Shown here piece by piece: positions 1 through 8,054 of a stretch of 47,729 bases of DNA. The notes beneath the pieces were generated by a model. It searched no databases. It was not told the DNA's origin and saw nothing but the letters and a program-made list of their open reading frames with translations. Position 1 is the first letter of the stretch; each line of letters begins with the position of its first letter. Both the position numbers and the translations under genes were made by a program. The DNA comes from Aphanocapsa sp. GSE-SYN-MK-11-07L (lineage in GTDB: Bacteria > Cyanobacteriota > Cyanobacteriia > Thermosynechococcales > Thermosynechococcaceae), in assembly GCA_019359715.1 (NCBI GenBank), contig JAHHGS010000099.1, forward strand, positions 1 to 47,729, given 5' to 3'.

Positions 1-185
1 TTGGATTTTGGTCTTCTTGGCACTGTCCATACGTTTCCTGGGGGAGAGGTCAATTACTCAAAGTTTAGCGTTGCTTCAGAACATTAGTCCTAAGTACTTA
101 TACTCATTGCAAAAGTGGGATGCACTCTTAAGATCGAGTTCAATCTTGTTAGCCGGATTTAGGCGATTATTGGCAGTTAAACACT

Positions 186-1154
186 ATGAAAAAAGCTTTG
201 TTAGCTGGGTCTTTAATTCTCCTAGCGGCTGGAGGAGGACTGCAAACTCTTACGCGCTCCGTTTTTGCTGAACCCGCAGCCGTTACTCAAGCTACAGATG
301 TAAAACCAGCCGTCTCCCCAGTTGAGCTGCTCGATCCGGGGGTAGAGCCACGCCAAGCATTGCGCTTCAAACCCGTACTGCAAACCAAGCAACTGTCTAC
401 CATGAGCATGAGCATGGATATGAGTATGAAGAGCGATCAGGCTAATGCTCCCATGCCCAATACTAAGCTGCCAGGAATTGTGATCAAAATCGAGACGACG
501 GTCAGCCAAATTGACCCGAATGGCGATATTCACTATCAGTTTCGCTACACCGATATCAATCTGACCGAGGATGCTAAGCAGCCACCTGCGGCCGCAGAAG
601 CAATGCGATCGCAGTTTGCCAAAATCAAGGATCTAACCGGCGTGATTGTGGTGGATAGCCGGGGGCAGACCAAATCAGCCAAGTTTAACGTTCCAGACAG
701 CATGGATAGCATGACGCGGCAAATGTTGGATCAAATGTCTGACTCGATCAATCAAATTTCCGTTGCGATGCCGGAACCAGCAGTCGGGGTGGGGGCGAAA
801 TGGCGGGTTGCCTCAGACGTGAGTGTTTTTGGCATGAAGCTGCCGCAAGCTGCCACCTATGAAGTAGTTAAGCTCCAAAATGGAGCCGCAATGCTAAAGG
901 TGGGGTTAGAGCAGCAAATGACCAACCAAACCATGAATTTACCTGGATTGCCGGCTGCAAGCAGTCTGGAGATCAAGTCCCTCAACACAACGGGGCAAGG
1001 ACAAATGACCCTCAGCTTCGATCGGATGATGCCAACTAGCGCCCAACTAGCGATCCAATCTCAGGCTGAAATGGCGATCACCATCTCCAAGACTGAACCA
1101 CCGATGGTAATGAACACCGATACAAAACTGGATATGACTTTAACTTCAGAATAG
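186..1154 (+). CDS. Secreted protein, DUF6263-like
   Basis: A 322-residue protein with a clear signal peptide: Lys-Lys near the start, a hydrophobic run at about residues 5-18 and a likely cleavage site after VFA near residue 28. The mature part is a soluble, beta-rich sequence. A Met/Ser-rich stretch (about residues 72-84) contains repeated SMSM-type dipeptides, which could bind metal or be plain low complexity. The overall pattern (QIDPNGDIHYQFRYTD, then a later VGAKWRV) resembles DUF6263-type periplasmic proteins of unknown function. The start ATG is the only good one after an in-frame stop. It converges with the hydrolase gene 14 bases downstream. Function unknown; no enzyme motif seen. 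Confidence 0.75.
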   Translation: MKKALLAGSLILLAAGGGLQTLTRSVFAEPAAVTQATDVKPAVSPVELLDPGVEPRQALRFKPVLQTKQLSTMSMSMDMSMKSDQANAPMPNTKLPGIVIKIETTVSQIDPNGDIHYQFRYTDINLTEDAKQPPAAAEAMRSQFAKIKDLTGVIVVDSRGQTKSAKFNVPDSMDSMTRQMLDQMSDSINQISVAMPEPAVGVGAKWRVASDVSVFGMKLPQAATYEVVKLQNGAAMLKVGLEQQMTNQTMNLPGLPAASSLEIKSLNTTGQGQMTLSFDRMMPTSAQLAIQSQAEMAITISKTEPPMVMNTDTKLDMTLTSE

Positions 1155-1168
1155 GCAAGTGGCGATCG

Positions 1169-2872
1169 CTAGCTCTCCAAATCATGCCCTGACTCAAAGT
1201 CGAGCGGTTCGTAGACGGGGCAATATCCTTCTGGGGAGACTTTAAACCCAAACAGAGCCGAAGTCTGATTCCAGCAGCGCTGCCCCCGGTAGTAGACACA
1301 GGTGGCGCAGCAGTTAATTGCGGTCATAGCGGGCGATCGCTCCAGCAAAATGTCTTGGGCAGATAGCCCTCTAATCACAAACTCTTCCCCCTGCCAACTG
1401 CCCACCACCAGACCCGTATCAGCAAAGTTGCGCCAGCGCGGGTCGTCGGTGAGGGCTTGGGGCAGGCTAATTGTGACCACGCTGCCCAGTTCTGCCACTT
1501 CTCCTTCATAGCTGGTGTTGGTTTCGGGCTGGGTGGGCTGAAAAGTCTCGGCGATCGGCAGTTCTACCCGGGTGCCAGCGGCTGGGCAATGGAGATGGTA
1601 GCGATTGCTCAACTCATCTAAGCCCGTTAGGTCAGCCAAGTAGGTGCTGCTGCCGTGGACAAACACAATGTGTTGAGGGCGGAGATTATGAATCAATTGC
1701 GTCGTGGCTGGGCCATCGGAATGCTCAGCCAGCAGATAGGTTTCTAGGCTCAATTCGGCTGGCTGAGTTTGAGCCGCAGCCTGGATGTTCTCTAGCAACA
1801 CAGAAGTATCACCAGCCATCTGGCGGGGCAGTAAAATCAGCCAGTCTGAGTGTTGGCAGTAAGCCTGCACATCCACACTTTGATCCACTAGCACAATGCA
1901 GGCTGGCTTGCCCAAACTATCTCGCTGCTCCGATCGCAGCCGCTGGACGCGGGGGCGAATCCGCTGATCCCAAAACAGGGGCTGGTTCTGAGCAAAATTA
2001 CGCACGTTGGCCGGGAGCTGGGGCAGAATGTCGAGATAGGCATCGCAGCCAATCGCGATCGCCTCTTCTACCCAAATATCTAGGTTTTGCCCCGTAAAGT
2101 AGTGATGGCTCCGCAGCAGCATTAGCAGCTCCTGCCCCAAACCCAAGACGGGCACCGGCAGCATCACCGAAGTGCCCTGCTTGATCGCCTGGGAAATCCG
2201 CTCTGCCAGTTGGTTTTCCTGCTGGCGGCGATGGGCATGGCGAGCGGTGCCAAAACTGCCTTCCACAATCAAAACATCCGGGGCGGAGCCTCGCAGTTCC
2301 TCCAGTGGCAACCCCTCGACCAACCGGGAATTCGACAGAAAAAAATCTCCGGTATAGAGCAGCGTGTAGGGACGTGATTCAGATTCGGCGAGAGCAGGCT
2401 TGTAGGTCAATAAAAACGCAGCCGCCCCCGGTAAGTGCCCGGCCGGAAAAAGTTCTACGCTTAGCCCCGCCGCCAACTCAACCGGCGATCGCCAAGGCAA
2501 GGCCTGGCAAAACAGGGGCACTTCGGTAGCCGGCCAATTCAGCGGCAGCAAATGAGCCGTGACTTCGCTGCCACAAATCGGCAACTGCGGAAAGGCTTGG
2601 TGCAGCGCCAGCAGTCCCCTCGCGTGGTCGGGGTGAGCATGGCTACACAGGACTAAATCAGCCGGTAGGTCGGAGAGAGTTAAGTCTGAGGGATGATTTG
2701 GCTCAGGAGAATTGCCAGGGCGATCAGGATACCAGACGACTGGCTCTCGCAGCACGTCAATCTGGCGCAGCCCGCAATCAAGCAAAATTCGGTAGGGGCC
2801 CATCCGCACCAGCAGAGATACGCCCTCATCAGCATGGCCGACAGCATAGGGAATGCATTCTAGGTCAACCAA
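1169..2872 (-). CDS. MBL-fold metallo-hydrolase (beta-CASP-like) with Cys-rich tail
   Basis: A 567-residue metallo-beta-lactamase-fold protein. The zinc signature HAHPDH lies at residues 78-83, and further His/Asp motifs follow (GHLPGAA, YTGDF). The layout is that of cyanobacterial beta-CASP-like nucleases, so RNA or DNA processing is possible but unproven. The last 50 residues hold a cysteine set (C521, C522, C525, C533, C551, spacing C-x2-C-x7-C-x17-C, ending GYCPVYEP) that looks like a metal or Fe-S site; this tail is separate from the hydrolase core. The start is TTG, supported by AAGGA nine bases upstream and by the fit of the N-terminus (LECIPYAVGHADEG) to the family. Transcribed alone; convergent with the upstream secreted-protein gene. 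Confidence 0.85.
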   Translation of the reverse strand: MVDLECIPYAVGHADEGVSLLVRMGPYRILLDCGLRQIDVLREPVVWYPDRPGNSPEPNHPSDLTLSDLPADLVLCSHAHPDHARGLLALHQAFPQLPICGSEVTAHLLPLNWPATEVPLFCQALPWRSPVELAAGLSVELFPAGHLPGAAAFLLTYKPALAESESRPYTLLYTGDFFLSNSRLVEGLPLEELRGSAPDVLIVEGSFGTARHAHRRQQENQLAERISQAIKQGTSVMLPVPVLGLGQELLMLLRSHHYFTGQNLDIWVEEAIAIGCDAYLDILPQLPANVRNFAQNQPLFWDQRIRPRVQRLRSEQRDSLGKPACIVLVDQSVDVQAYCQHSDWLILLPRQMAGDTSVLLENIQAAAQTQPAELSLETYLLAEHSDGPATTQLIHNLRPQHIVFVHGSSTYLADLTGLDELSNRYHLHCPAAGTRVELPIAETFQPTQPETNTSYEGEVAELGSVVTISLPQALTDDPRWRNFADTGLVVGSWQGEEFVIRGLSAQDILLERSPAMTAINCCATCVYYRGQRCWNQTSALFGFKVSPEGYCPVYEPLDFESGHDLES

Positions 2873-3010
2873 GCAAATTGTTCCTTAGCTTCCATACATG
2901 TCACCTGCCAGAGTTGACGGGTTGAACAACTCTTCTAGGTCTAAGTGTAAAGTAGGCTACCAAGTTCTGGGCAAGTGTAACAACCTTGAAAAACCGTCAG
3001 TGCTGCTGCT

Positions 3011-3145
3011 CTAAATGTCGCTGCTATGGGCAGAGCCATTGCCGTGGTACTGGTCGGTGTCATAGAAACCGTTCTTGGTGCCAAACAGCAGGCAAAGAGT
3101 AATAAATATCGGGGTAATCCCAATCAAAACTAGCTTCACATCCAC
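3011..3145 (-). CDS. 44-residue single-span membrane protein
   Basis: A short reading frame starting with GTG and preceded by GGAG eight bases upstream. It encodes 44 residues: a short N-terminus (MDVK), one hydrophobic span at about residues 5-21 (LVLIGITPIFITLCLL), then a polar tail with GTKNGFYDTDQYHGNGSAH. The strong ribosome site, one clean membrane span and a Tyr/Gly/His-rich tail are typical of the small thylakoid or photosystem-associated proteins of cyanobacteria, and I believe similar tails occur in unnamed conserved small proteins. No name can be given with confidence. An overlapping 60-residue frame (2941-3123, minus) lacks these traits and is treated as a shadow. Confidence 0.65.
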   Translation of the reverse strand: MDVKLVLIGITPIFITLCLLFGTKNGFYDTDQYHGNGSAHSSDI

Positions 3146-3257
3146 CGGAATTTCTCCAAAATTGATTCAGAACAAGAACTAGCAGACTAGAACGCTTTAA
3201 TTCTAGAGTTGTTCTCGCTTTTGCGTCTACGTAAACCTTAATTGTTATGAATTAGTT

Positions 3258-3456
3258 AGGAGTTACGCAGTTGCCCCCTAAATGCCGCAATTCTGGGAGA
3301 CTTCAGAAGTTTCTCCCCGTTCGGCTGAGCGCCCTTCGGCTTGAGCTCAGGCTTCCCAGAGCGTCAGCCGACGGGTCGAAAGCTCACGTCGAAGCCCAAA
3401 TTTGGGGGGCTGGGGGGGCGAAAAAGGTCAGAAATTCACTCGACTGCGTAACTCCT
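3258..3456. repeat. MITE-like element with 14-bp terminal inverted repeats
   Basis: A 199-base non-coding stretch bounded by perfect inverted repeats: AGGAGTTACGCAGT at 3258-3271 and its complement at 3443-3456. A GTT trinucleotide flanks both outer ends (3255-3257, 3457-3459) and may be a short target duplication, though three bases could match by chance. The interior is GC-rich and folds on itself: GTTCGGCTGAGCGC near 3318 pairs imperfectly with GCGTCAGCCGAC near 3360. A weak frame runs across it but shows no protein character. The ends resemble the short mobile repeats spread through filamentous cyanobacterial genomes. Confidence 0.7.
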
Positions 3457-3491
3457 GTTGGCAACATGGTTGTTCTCAGGCAGTCTTGTGT

Positions 3492-4205
3492 TTAAACTTT
3501 CGCCCCGATCGTCCGCGCAGCCTCTGCCCGATCGACTAAACAGCCATCCTCCATGTAAATGATCCGATCGGCAAGGTCGAGAATCCGATTGTCGTGGGTG
3601 ACAAGCAAGATCGTGCAGCCTTGCTGTTTAGCCAGCTTTTCCATAATTTCTACAACATCTCGTCCTGATTGTTTATCGAGGGCTGCCGTCGGTTCATCGG
3701 CCAGAATAATTTGCGGCTGACTGACTAGGGCCCGGGCGATCGCCACCCGCTGCTTTTGCCCGCCCGATAAATCGCTGGGATAATAGTCTAGGCGATGGTC
3801 TAAGCCGACGGAGTGCAAAATACTCCGAATCCGAGTCTCTGCTTCGATTGCAGACACCGGATGAATTTCTAAGCCGATTTCAACATTTTGGTAAACCGTC
3901 AGAAAATTTAGCAGGTTATGGGCTTGGAAAATATAGCCAATCTGGCGTCGAGCCAGCGTCATTTGCGCTTTGCTGGCATTCAGCAACTCCGACCCTAAGA
4001 GGCTTAAACTGCCCGCTTGCACCGATCGCAAACTTCCGATCAGGGTTAGCAACGTGGTCTTGCCGGAACCGGATGGGCCGGTCATGATGATGATTTCACC
4101 CCGCTTAATTTGCAGGTTAACGTCAAACAAGACCCGTTTTTGCAGTGAGCCTTGACCAAAGTAATGATTCAGGTGAGCGATCGCGATTGCCACTGATTGA
4201 GACAT
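3492..4205 (-). CDS. devA: DevA-type ABC exporter ATPase
   Basis: A 237-residue ABC ATPase of the DevA/LolD/MacB type. Walker A is GPSGSGKTT (residues 43-51), the ABC signature LSGGQ is at 146-150, Walker B IILADEP at 166-172, and the H-loop VTHD follows. It powers the DevC permease encoded nine bases upstream and works with the DevB fusion protein, in the order devB-devC-devA known for heterocyst glycolipid export. Homologous sets also occur in cyanobacteria without heterocysts, so the substrate is not fixed by homology. Last gene of the five-gene operon running down from 7940. Confidence 0.93.
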   Translation of the reverse strand: MSQSVAIAIAHLNHYFGQGSLQKRVLFDVNLQIKRGEIIIMTGPSGSGKTTLLTLIGSLRSVQAGSLSLLGSELLNASKAQMTLARRQIGYIFQAHNLLNFLTVYQNVEIGLEIHPVSAIEAETRIRSILHSVGLDHRLDYYPSDLSGGQKQRVAIARALVSQPQIILADEPTAALDKQSGRDVVEIMEKLAKQQGCTILLVTHDNRILDLADRIIYMEDGCLVDRAEAARTIGAKV

Positions 4206-4214
4206 CTTCAGCTC

Positions 4215-5402
4215 CTAAAAAATATCCGCCGGGTCAGCCGTTTGCAGCTTACGGACAGCCATTCCGGCCGAGAACGAACTCATGATCGCCGTCAGGACAA
4301 ACACAAACACAATTCGCCCCAGATCCATTGCCATTGGCAGCATCGTAGCCAGATTTGTAATCCGATAGATGCCCAAGGCAATTAGAGTTCCCGGCACAAA
4401 CCCCAGGGCGGCCAAGATCAGTGATTCTTGAAAGACAACAATCAGCAAATAGCGATCGCGAAACCCGATTGCCTTGAGGGTGGCATATTCGGGCAAATGA
4501 TCGGTGACATCGCTGTAGAGAATCTGGTAGACAATCACCGCCCCGACGATAAACGCAATCACCACACCCAAATCAAACGTATAGCCGACCGGAGTGCTAG
4601 CGTTCCAGAAGGCTACTTCTGCTTTGGCGTAGTCCTCTCTGGTCATGACTTTGACATCATTAGGCAACCGCGATCGCAGCTCAGCTAAAACTGCTTGCAC
4701 ATCTGCACCGGGTTTGAGTTTGATCAGGCCGACATCCAGTAATCCAGCCTGGCGGAAATCAGCCATCCGTAAAAAGTTGAGATCGCTGGTGACTAAATAG
4801 GCATTGATGCCAAAGGTTGGACTCAGCTTGAACAATCCTCGAATCTGGACTTGACGTTCATTAATTTCAGTCGTGATCGGCTTTCCGGCCTGAAACTGTT
4901 GGGCGATCGGGCCAAATTCTGGCCGCGATCCCAGATTGAATAGGGCCGTATCTGGCTGGCGCAGTTGATGGCGATTGGCTTCGATTCCCGGCAGATTCAT
5001 GACATGGTGTTCTGGGTTGATCCCGATCGCGTAGATATCCCAAATCTCTTTGTTTTCAGGATTCCGCCACTGAATCGCATTCAGGTAAATCGGACTCACC
5101 GATGCAATTCCCGCCACTCCGGCAGCCTGATATAACCGCCGCTCTGTAAACCGATCCAGGGAAATTAGCGATCGCGAGCGACTGCTGAGCATGACAATTT
5201 CGCCATTCAAGCTGTTGTGGAATTCCACCGCGCTACTAAACAGCGCGCCGCGAAAGCCCATTTGCAGAAACATCAGCACATCGGCAAAGCTAATCCCAGC
5301 GATCGCCACCAGCAGCCGCGCCCGCTCTTTTCGCAACTGTAACCAAGCCAAAAACAGGGGTTTCTTGGGCTGAATATTCTGATTCTGAATTAATTTAGTC
5401 AT
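4215..5402 (-). CDS. devC: DevC-type ABC exporter permease
   Basis: A 395-residue FtsX/MacB-type permease. It has one N-terminal membrane span (about residues 31-51, VAIAGISFADVLMFLQMGF), a large extracytoplasmic domain (about 52-275) and three C-terminal spans (about 278-297, 325-352, 366-385), the standard four-span topology of DevC. GAGG sits six bases before the ATG. It starts nine bases after devB and is followed at once by devA. Expected to form the inner-membrane channel of a tripartite export pump, with DevB bridging to an outer-membrane TolC-like protein encoded elsewhere. Confidence 0.93.
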   Translation of the reverse strand: MTKLIQNQNIQPKKPLFLAWLQLRKERARLLVAIAGISFADVLMFLQMGFRGALFSSAVEFHNSLNGEIVMLSSRSRSLISLDRFTERRLYQAAGVAGIASVSPIYLNAIQWRNPENKEIWDIYAIGINPEHHVMNLPGIEANRHQLRQPDTALFNLGSRPEFGPIAQQFQAGKPITTEINERQVQIRGLFKLSPTFGINAYLVTSDLNFLRMADFRQAGLLDVGLIKLKPGADVQAVLAELRSRLPNDVKVMTREDYAKAEVAFWNASTPVGYTFDLGVVIAFIVGAVIVYQILYSDVTDHLPEYATLKAIGFRDRYLLIVVFQESLILAALGFVPGTLIALGIYRITNLATMLPMAMDLGRIVFVFVLTAIMSSFSAGMAVRKLQTADPADIF

Positions 5403-5411
5403 TCGATTTCC

Positions 5412-6584
5412 TCAGGATTTGACATCGATTGACACTTGCACAGTCAAATTGGTTAACCCGGCCACTCGACGGCTGGATGCACTATCCAATCGCACTTTCA
5501 CCTCGACCACCCGCGCATCAAATTGGGCGGCTGGATCGGTGTTCAAGACATCTTGCTTGCTGATCTCTAGCCCAACTTCTCTAACCTGACCGCGCAGCAC
5601 CTCCGGGAACGCATTGTTCTTGCTAATCACGGTGGCGGTTTGTCCGACTCGAATCCGGCTGAGGTCTAACTCGTAGACTTCTGCCACCGCTACCATCCGC
5701 TCGGTTTGCCCTAGGCTGATCATGCCTTGATTGCCAACCAGTTCTCCGGGACGGGCGTGGATTTTGAGCACTTGCCCCGCTTGCGGCGATCGCACTGTCG
5801 CCAAATCGAGGTCTGCCTGGGCCCGCGCCACTGCCGCTTGCGCCTTCGCCACCTGCGATCGGGCTACATTCACATCCACCGGACGCACCTCGGCAATTTG
5901 ATCAAGATTGGCTTGGGCTTCCGAAACCTGCTGCTGCCGCGATAACTGAATCCGGCTCAGATTCACCCGCGCTTCGGTTAGTTGTTGCCTGACGGTATCG
6001 ACGGTGAGTTGCTTCGCGTCTCGCAAGGAAGCCGAGACAACTCCTTCCTGATAGAGGGCTTGATAGCGCTGATCTTCCAGTTCTGCATTCTGTAGTTCTG
6101 CTGTCAGCCGGGCGATCGTGGCTGCTTGAGCCGTGGTTTCAGTTTGTAGTTCTACCCGTTGGCGATCGACGACTCGCTTTTGGGCCCGAATTTGCCCTGA
6201 TTTTGCGCCCGCTTCCACCTGACGCAACTGGGCTTGTGCCACCCGCACCTGCTCTTGGGCCTCTTTTAAAGCCGCTTGCCGCCGCTGATAGCTATCTAGA
6301 ACTGCAATCAGATCGCCTTTGCGAATCCGCTGCCCGTGGGTTACGTGCAACCGTTCAACTCGTGCCCCTTCCAAGGACGTAGGCGCAAACACCTGAATCA
6401 GTTCTCCATCCGGTTCCAGTCGCCCCAGAGCAGACACCGTTGCGACTGGGGCTGGAGATGCTGAAATTACTGATGGTGTCGGCCGATTCGCGATCGCGAC
6501 ATAGCCAGCTCCACTTGCGATTAAAGCAGCGATCGCCACCAGCACCAGCGGTCGCCGACGAGTTTTGGGCAAGGTAATGTTCAT
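5412..6584 (-). CDS. devB: DevB-type membrane fusion protein
   Basis: A 390-residue HlyD/AcrA-family adaptor. It has an N-terminal membrane anchor (LVLVAIAALIASGAGYVAIA), a split lipoyl-like domain, a long Gln/Ala/Arg-rich coiled-coil hairpin (about residues 90-245) and a beta-barrel region (VRSPQAGQVLKIHARPGELV). It links the DevC/DevA pump to an outer-membrane duct. The ATG at 6584 is preferred over the TTG at 6593 because GGAGG lies nine bases upstream. It begins one base after the stop of the SDR gene, so translation is probably coupled. Confidence 0.92.
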   Translation of the reverse strand: MNITLPKTRRRPLVLVAIAALIASGAGYVAIANRPTPSVISASPAPVATVSALGRLEPDGELIQVFAPTSLEGARVERLHVTHGQRIRKGDLIAVLDSYQRRQAALKEAQEQVRVAQAQLRQVEAGAKSGQIRAQKRVVDRQRVELQTETTAQAATIARLTAELQNAELEDQRYQALYQEGVVSASLRDAKQLTVDTVRQQLTEARVNLSRIQLSRQQQVSEAQANLDQIAEVRPVDVNVARSQVAKAQAAVARAQADLDLATVRSPQAGQVLKIHARPGELVGNQGMISLGQTERMVAVAEVYELDLSRIRVGQTATVISKNNAFPEVLRGQVREVGLEISKQDVLNTDPAAQFDARVVEVKVRLDSASSRRVAGLTNLTVQVSIDVKS

Positions 6585-6585
6585 C

Positions 6586-7479
6586 CTATTCAACCTCCGG
6601 CAAACTCAAGCTTGTATTTCTCCGGTGCTTTGTCATCCCATCCATTACCCCACCCATGATCCGAACCCGGGCCCAGCGGGGCAGCGGCATCAACGAATAG
6701 GTGAGGAGTTTTGAGAGCAGCCCCGGCAGCACTGTTGATCGGCGGCCCAAGGCCGCAAGAATCGGCTCAGAGATCGCCTGGGGTTGCAGCCCTGCTCCCA
6801 TCTTCATGCCAGCCCGGCTGGCGAAGCCGGAGTGGGTGGGGCCGGGCGCAGCTGCCAAAACATCAACTCCCAAGGGCGCAAGTTCCACAGCCAACCCTTC
6901 AGCTAGCGCTTGTACATAGGCCTTGGTTGCGGCGTAGTGGGCAGCAAACGGCGTCCCTTGAAACCCGACGATCGAACTCATCAGCACCAGGCCACCGCCA
7001 CCCCGCTTGGCCAATCGCCGCCCAAAGTACCAGCTCAACCCCAAAAGGGCGCGGCAGTTAACGTTCAGCATTTCCAGCTCCTGCTCCAGGTCGGCGTCGA
7101 GAAACGCTCCTGATGTGCCAAAACCAGCCGCCGCCACCAGTAAACCGACATCCAAATTACGGGTGGCATCGGCTAGCCTTTCAACGCTGGTCTCTAGTCC
7201 CAAGTCGAGGTCAACCACGTGAACCTCAATTCCGTAGCGAGCGGTCAGATCGGTTGCCATCTGTTCCAGCCTGCCTCGATTCCGGGCAACCAAAACCAGA
7301 TTCAGCCCAGATTCAGCCAGTTTGAGCGCGAGCGCCTGCCCGATTCCAGAGGAAGCCCCCGTCACAACTGCCCAAGGCCCATACAGAGTCAATAATCGCT
7401 GCTGCCAACTTCCCCGAAATTGAGATCTAGCTCCCCGATTTAGATGATTCATGTGTTTGCCCCCATTATTCACACCCAT
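6586..7479 (-). CDS. Short-chain dehydrogenase/reductase (SDR)
   Basis: A 297-residue classical SDR. The nucleotide-binding motif TGASSGIG is at residues 40-47, an AAAGFG motif follows, and the catalytic set is Ser169, Tyr182, Lys186 (YAATK). The family reduces or oxidises carbonyl/alcohol groups with NAD(P)H, often on lipids or polyketides; the substrate here is unknown. Its place between a prenylcysteine methyltransferase-like gene and a DevBCA pump suggests it tailors the exported molecule, which is inference. ATG at 7479 overlaps the upstream gene by ten bases; an in-frame ATG at 7452 with GGGGG seven bases before it is an alternative start. Confidence 0.88.
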   Translation of the reverse strand: MGVNNGGKHMNHLNRGARSQFRGSWQQRLLTLYGPWAVVTGASSGIGQALALKLAESGLNLVLVARNRGRLEQMATDLTARYGIEVHVVDLDLGLETSVERLADATRNLDVGLLVAAAGFGTSGAFLDADLEQELEMLNVNCRALLGLSWYFGRRLAKRGGGGLVLMSSIVGFQGTPFAAHYAATKAYVQALAEGLAVELAPLGVDVLAAAPGPTHSGFASRAGMKMGAGLQPQAISEPILAALGRRSTVLPGLLSKLLTYSLMPLPRWARVRIMGGVMDGMTKHRRNTSLSLPEVE

Positions 7480-7940
7480 CGCCGCACACTTGCCTTGTAG
7501 CGCAGGTATTCATCCCCGAATTTTTGCTCTAAATAATCCTCTTCGCGCTCGATCACGCCGGTTTGCACCACCACGATCAGCGGCACCAGCAGCAACAGCG
7601 CCCAAAGTGCGTTAAAAAGTAGCGTCATCCCGATATAAAGCAGTGTTAAAGACAAATAAAGCGGGTTGCGACTAAACCTGAATGCTCCATCAGAGACGAT
7701 CGCTGTCGTTGGACGAGCAGGATTAACTGCTGTCTGGGCGCGGCCCATCGCCCGAAAAGCCGAAATTGCGATCGAAGCTGCGCCAACAAGTACGATTACG
7801 CCTGATGGAATCGCGAGCAATCGCGGCAGGAACGTAGCCGGAAAAATGAACTGAAGCAATAGCCCTAGCGTGAGTGTTCCAGCAAAAAGTGCTGGCGGAA
7901 AGGCAATTACTCCGGGATGATCCGCTGTTTCTTCTGGCAT
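7470..7940 (-). CDS. Isoprenylcysteine carboxyl methyltransferase-like membrane protein
   Basis: A 156-residue integral membrane protein with about four hydrophobic spans. The ICMT/PEMT signature is visible: RFSRNPLYLSLTLLYIG in the middle and a C-terminal EREEDYLEQKFGDEYLRYK. Bacterial members methylate small lipids, isoprenoids or amines rather than prenylated proteins; the true substrate is unknown. First gene of the minus-strand operon (ICMT, SDR, devB, devC, devA), with GAGGGAAG just before the ATG. The operator at 7981-8004 lies 41 bases upstream of its start. Confidence 0.87.
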   Translation of the reverse strand: MPEETADHPGVIAFPPALFAGTLTLGLLLQFIFPATFLPRLLAIPSGVIVLVGAASIAISAFRAMGRAQTAVNPARPTTAIVSDGAFRFSRNPLYLSLTLLYIGMTLLFNALWALLLLVPLIVVVQTGVIEREEDYLEQKFGDEYLRYKASVRRWV

Positions 7941-7980
7941 TGTGACTTCCCTCTAAAGGTGAACCTATTTACTCCAGTCG

Positions 7981-8004
7981 TTGTATTCAAAAATTTGAAT
8001 ACAA
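7981..8004. promoter_or_regulatory. Perfect palindrome, likely PadR operator
   Basis: A 24-base palindrome with arms TTGTATTCAAA and TTTGAATACAA and a two-base centre. It sits in the divergent spacer between the PadR gene and the ICMT-SDR-devBCA operon. A good -10 (TATACT, 8014-8019) for padR follows ten bases later, so a bound dimer would cover the -35 zone. PadR proteins commonly bind palindromes of this kind next to their own gene and the divergent operon. Control of both directions is inferred from the placement. Confidence 0.7.
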
Positions 8005-8054
8005 AAACTAAGGTATACTCAATTTATTGCATCCGTCAAGTGGGGAGTTTAGGG

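Noticed and set aside
8-271. 87-codon frame at the left edge
   Set aside because: It overlaps the signal-peptide gene starting at 186 in another frame and shows no protein-like pattern; the first 185 bases look like a promoter spacer.
2941-3123. 60-codon minus-strand frame overlapping the 44-residue gene
   Set aside because: No ribosome site, unusual composition, and it conflicts with the better supported short membrane-protein frame.
3271-3495. 74-codon frame inside the MITE-like repeat
   Set aside because: It lies within the inverted-repeat element and reads as low-quality Arg/Pro/Leu sequence with no family character.
3492-6584. DevBCA taken as evidence of heterocysts
   Set aside because: DevBCA homologues are present in many cyanobacteria without heterocysts; no other differentiation genes are visible.
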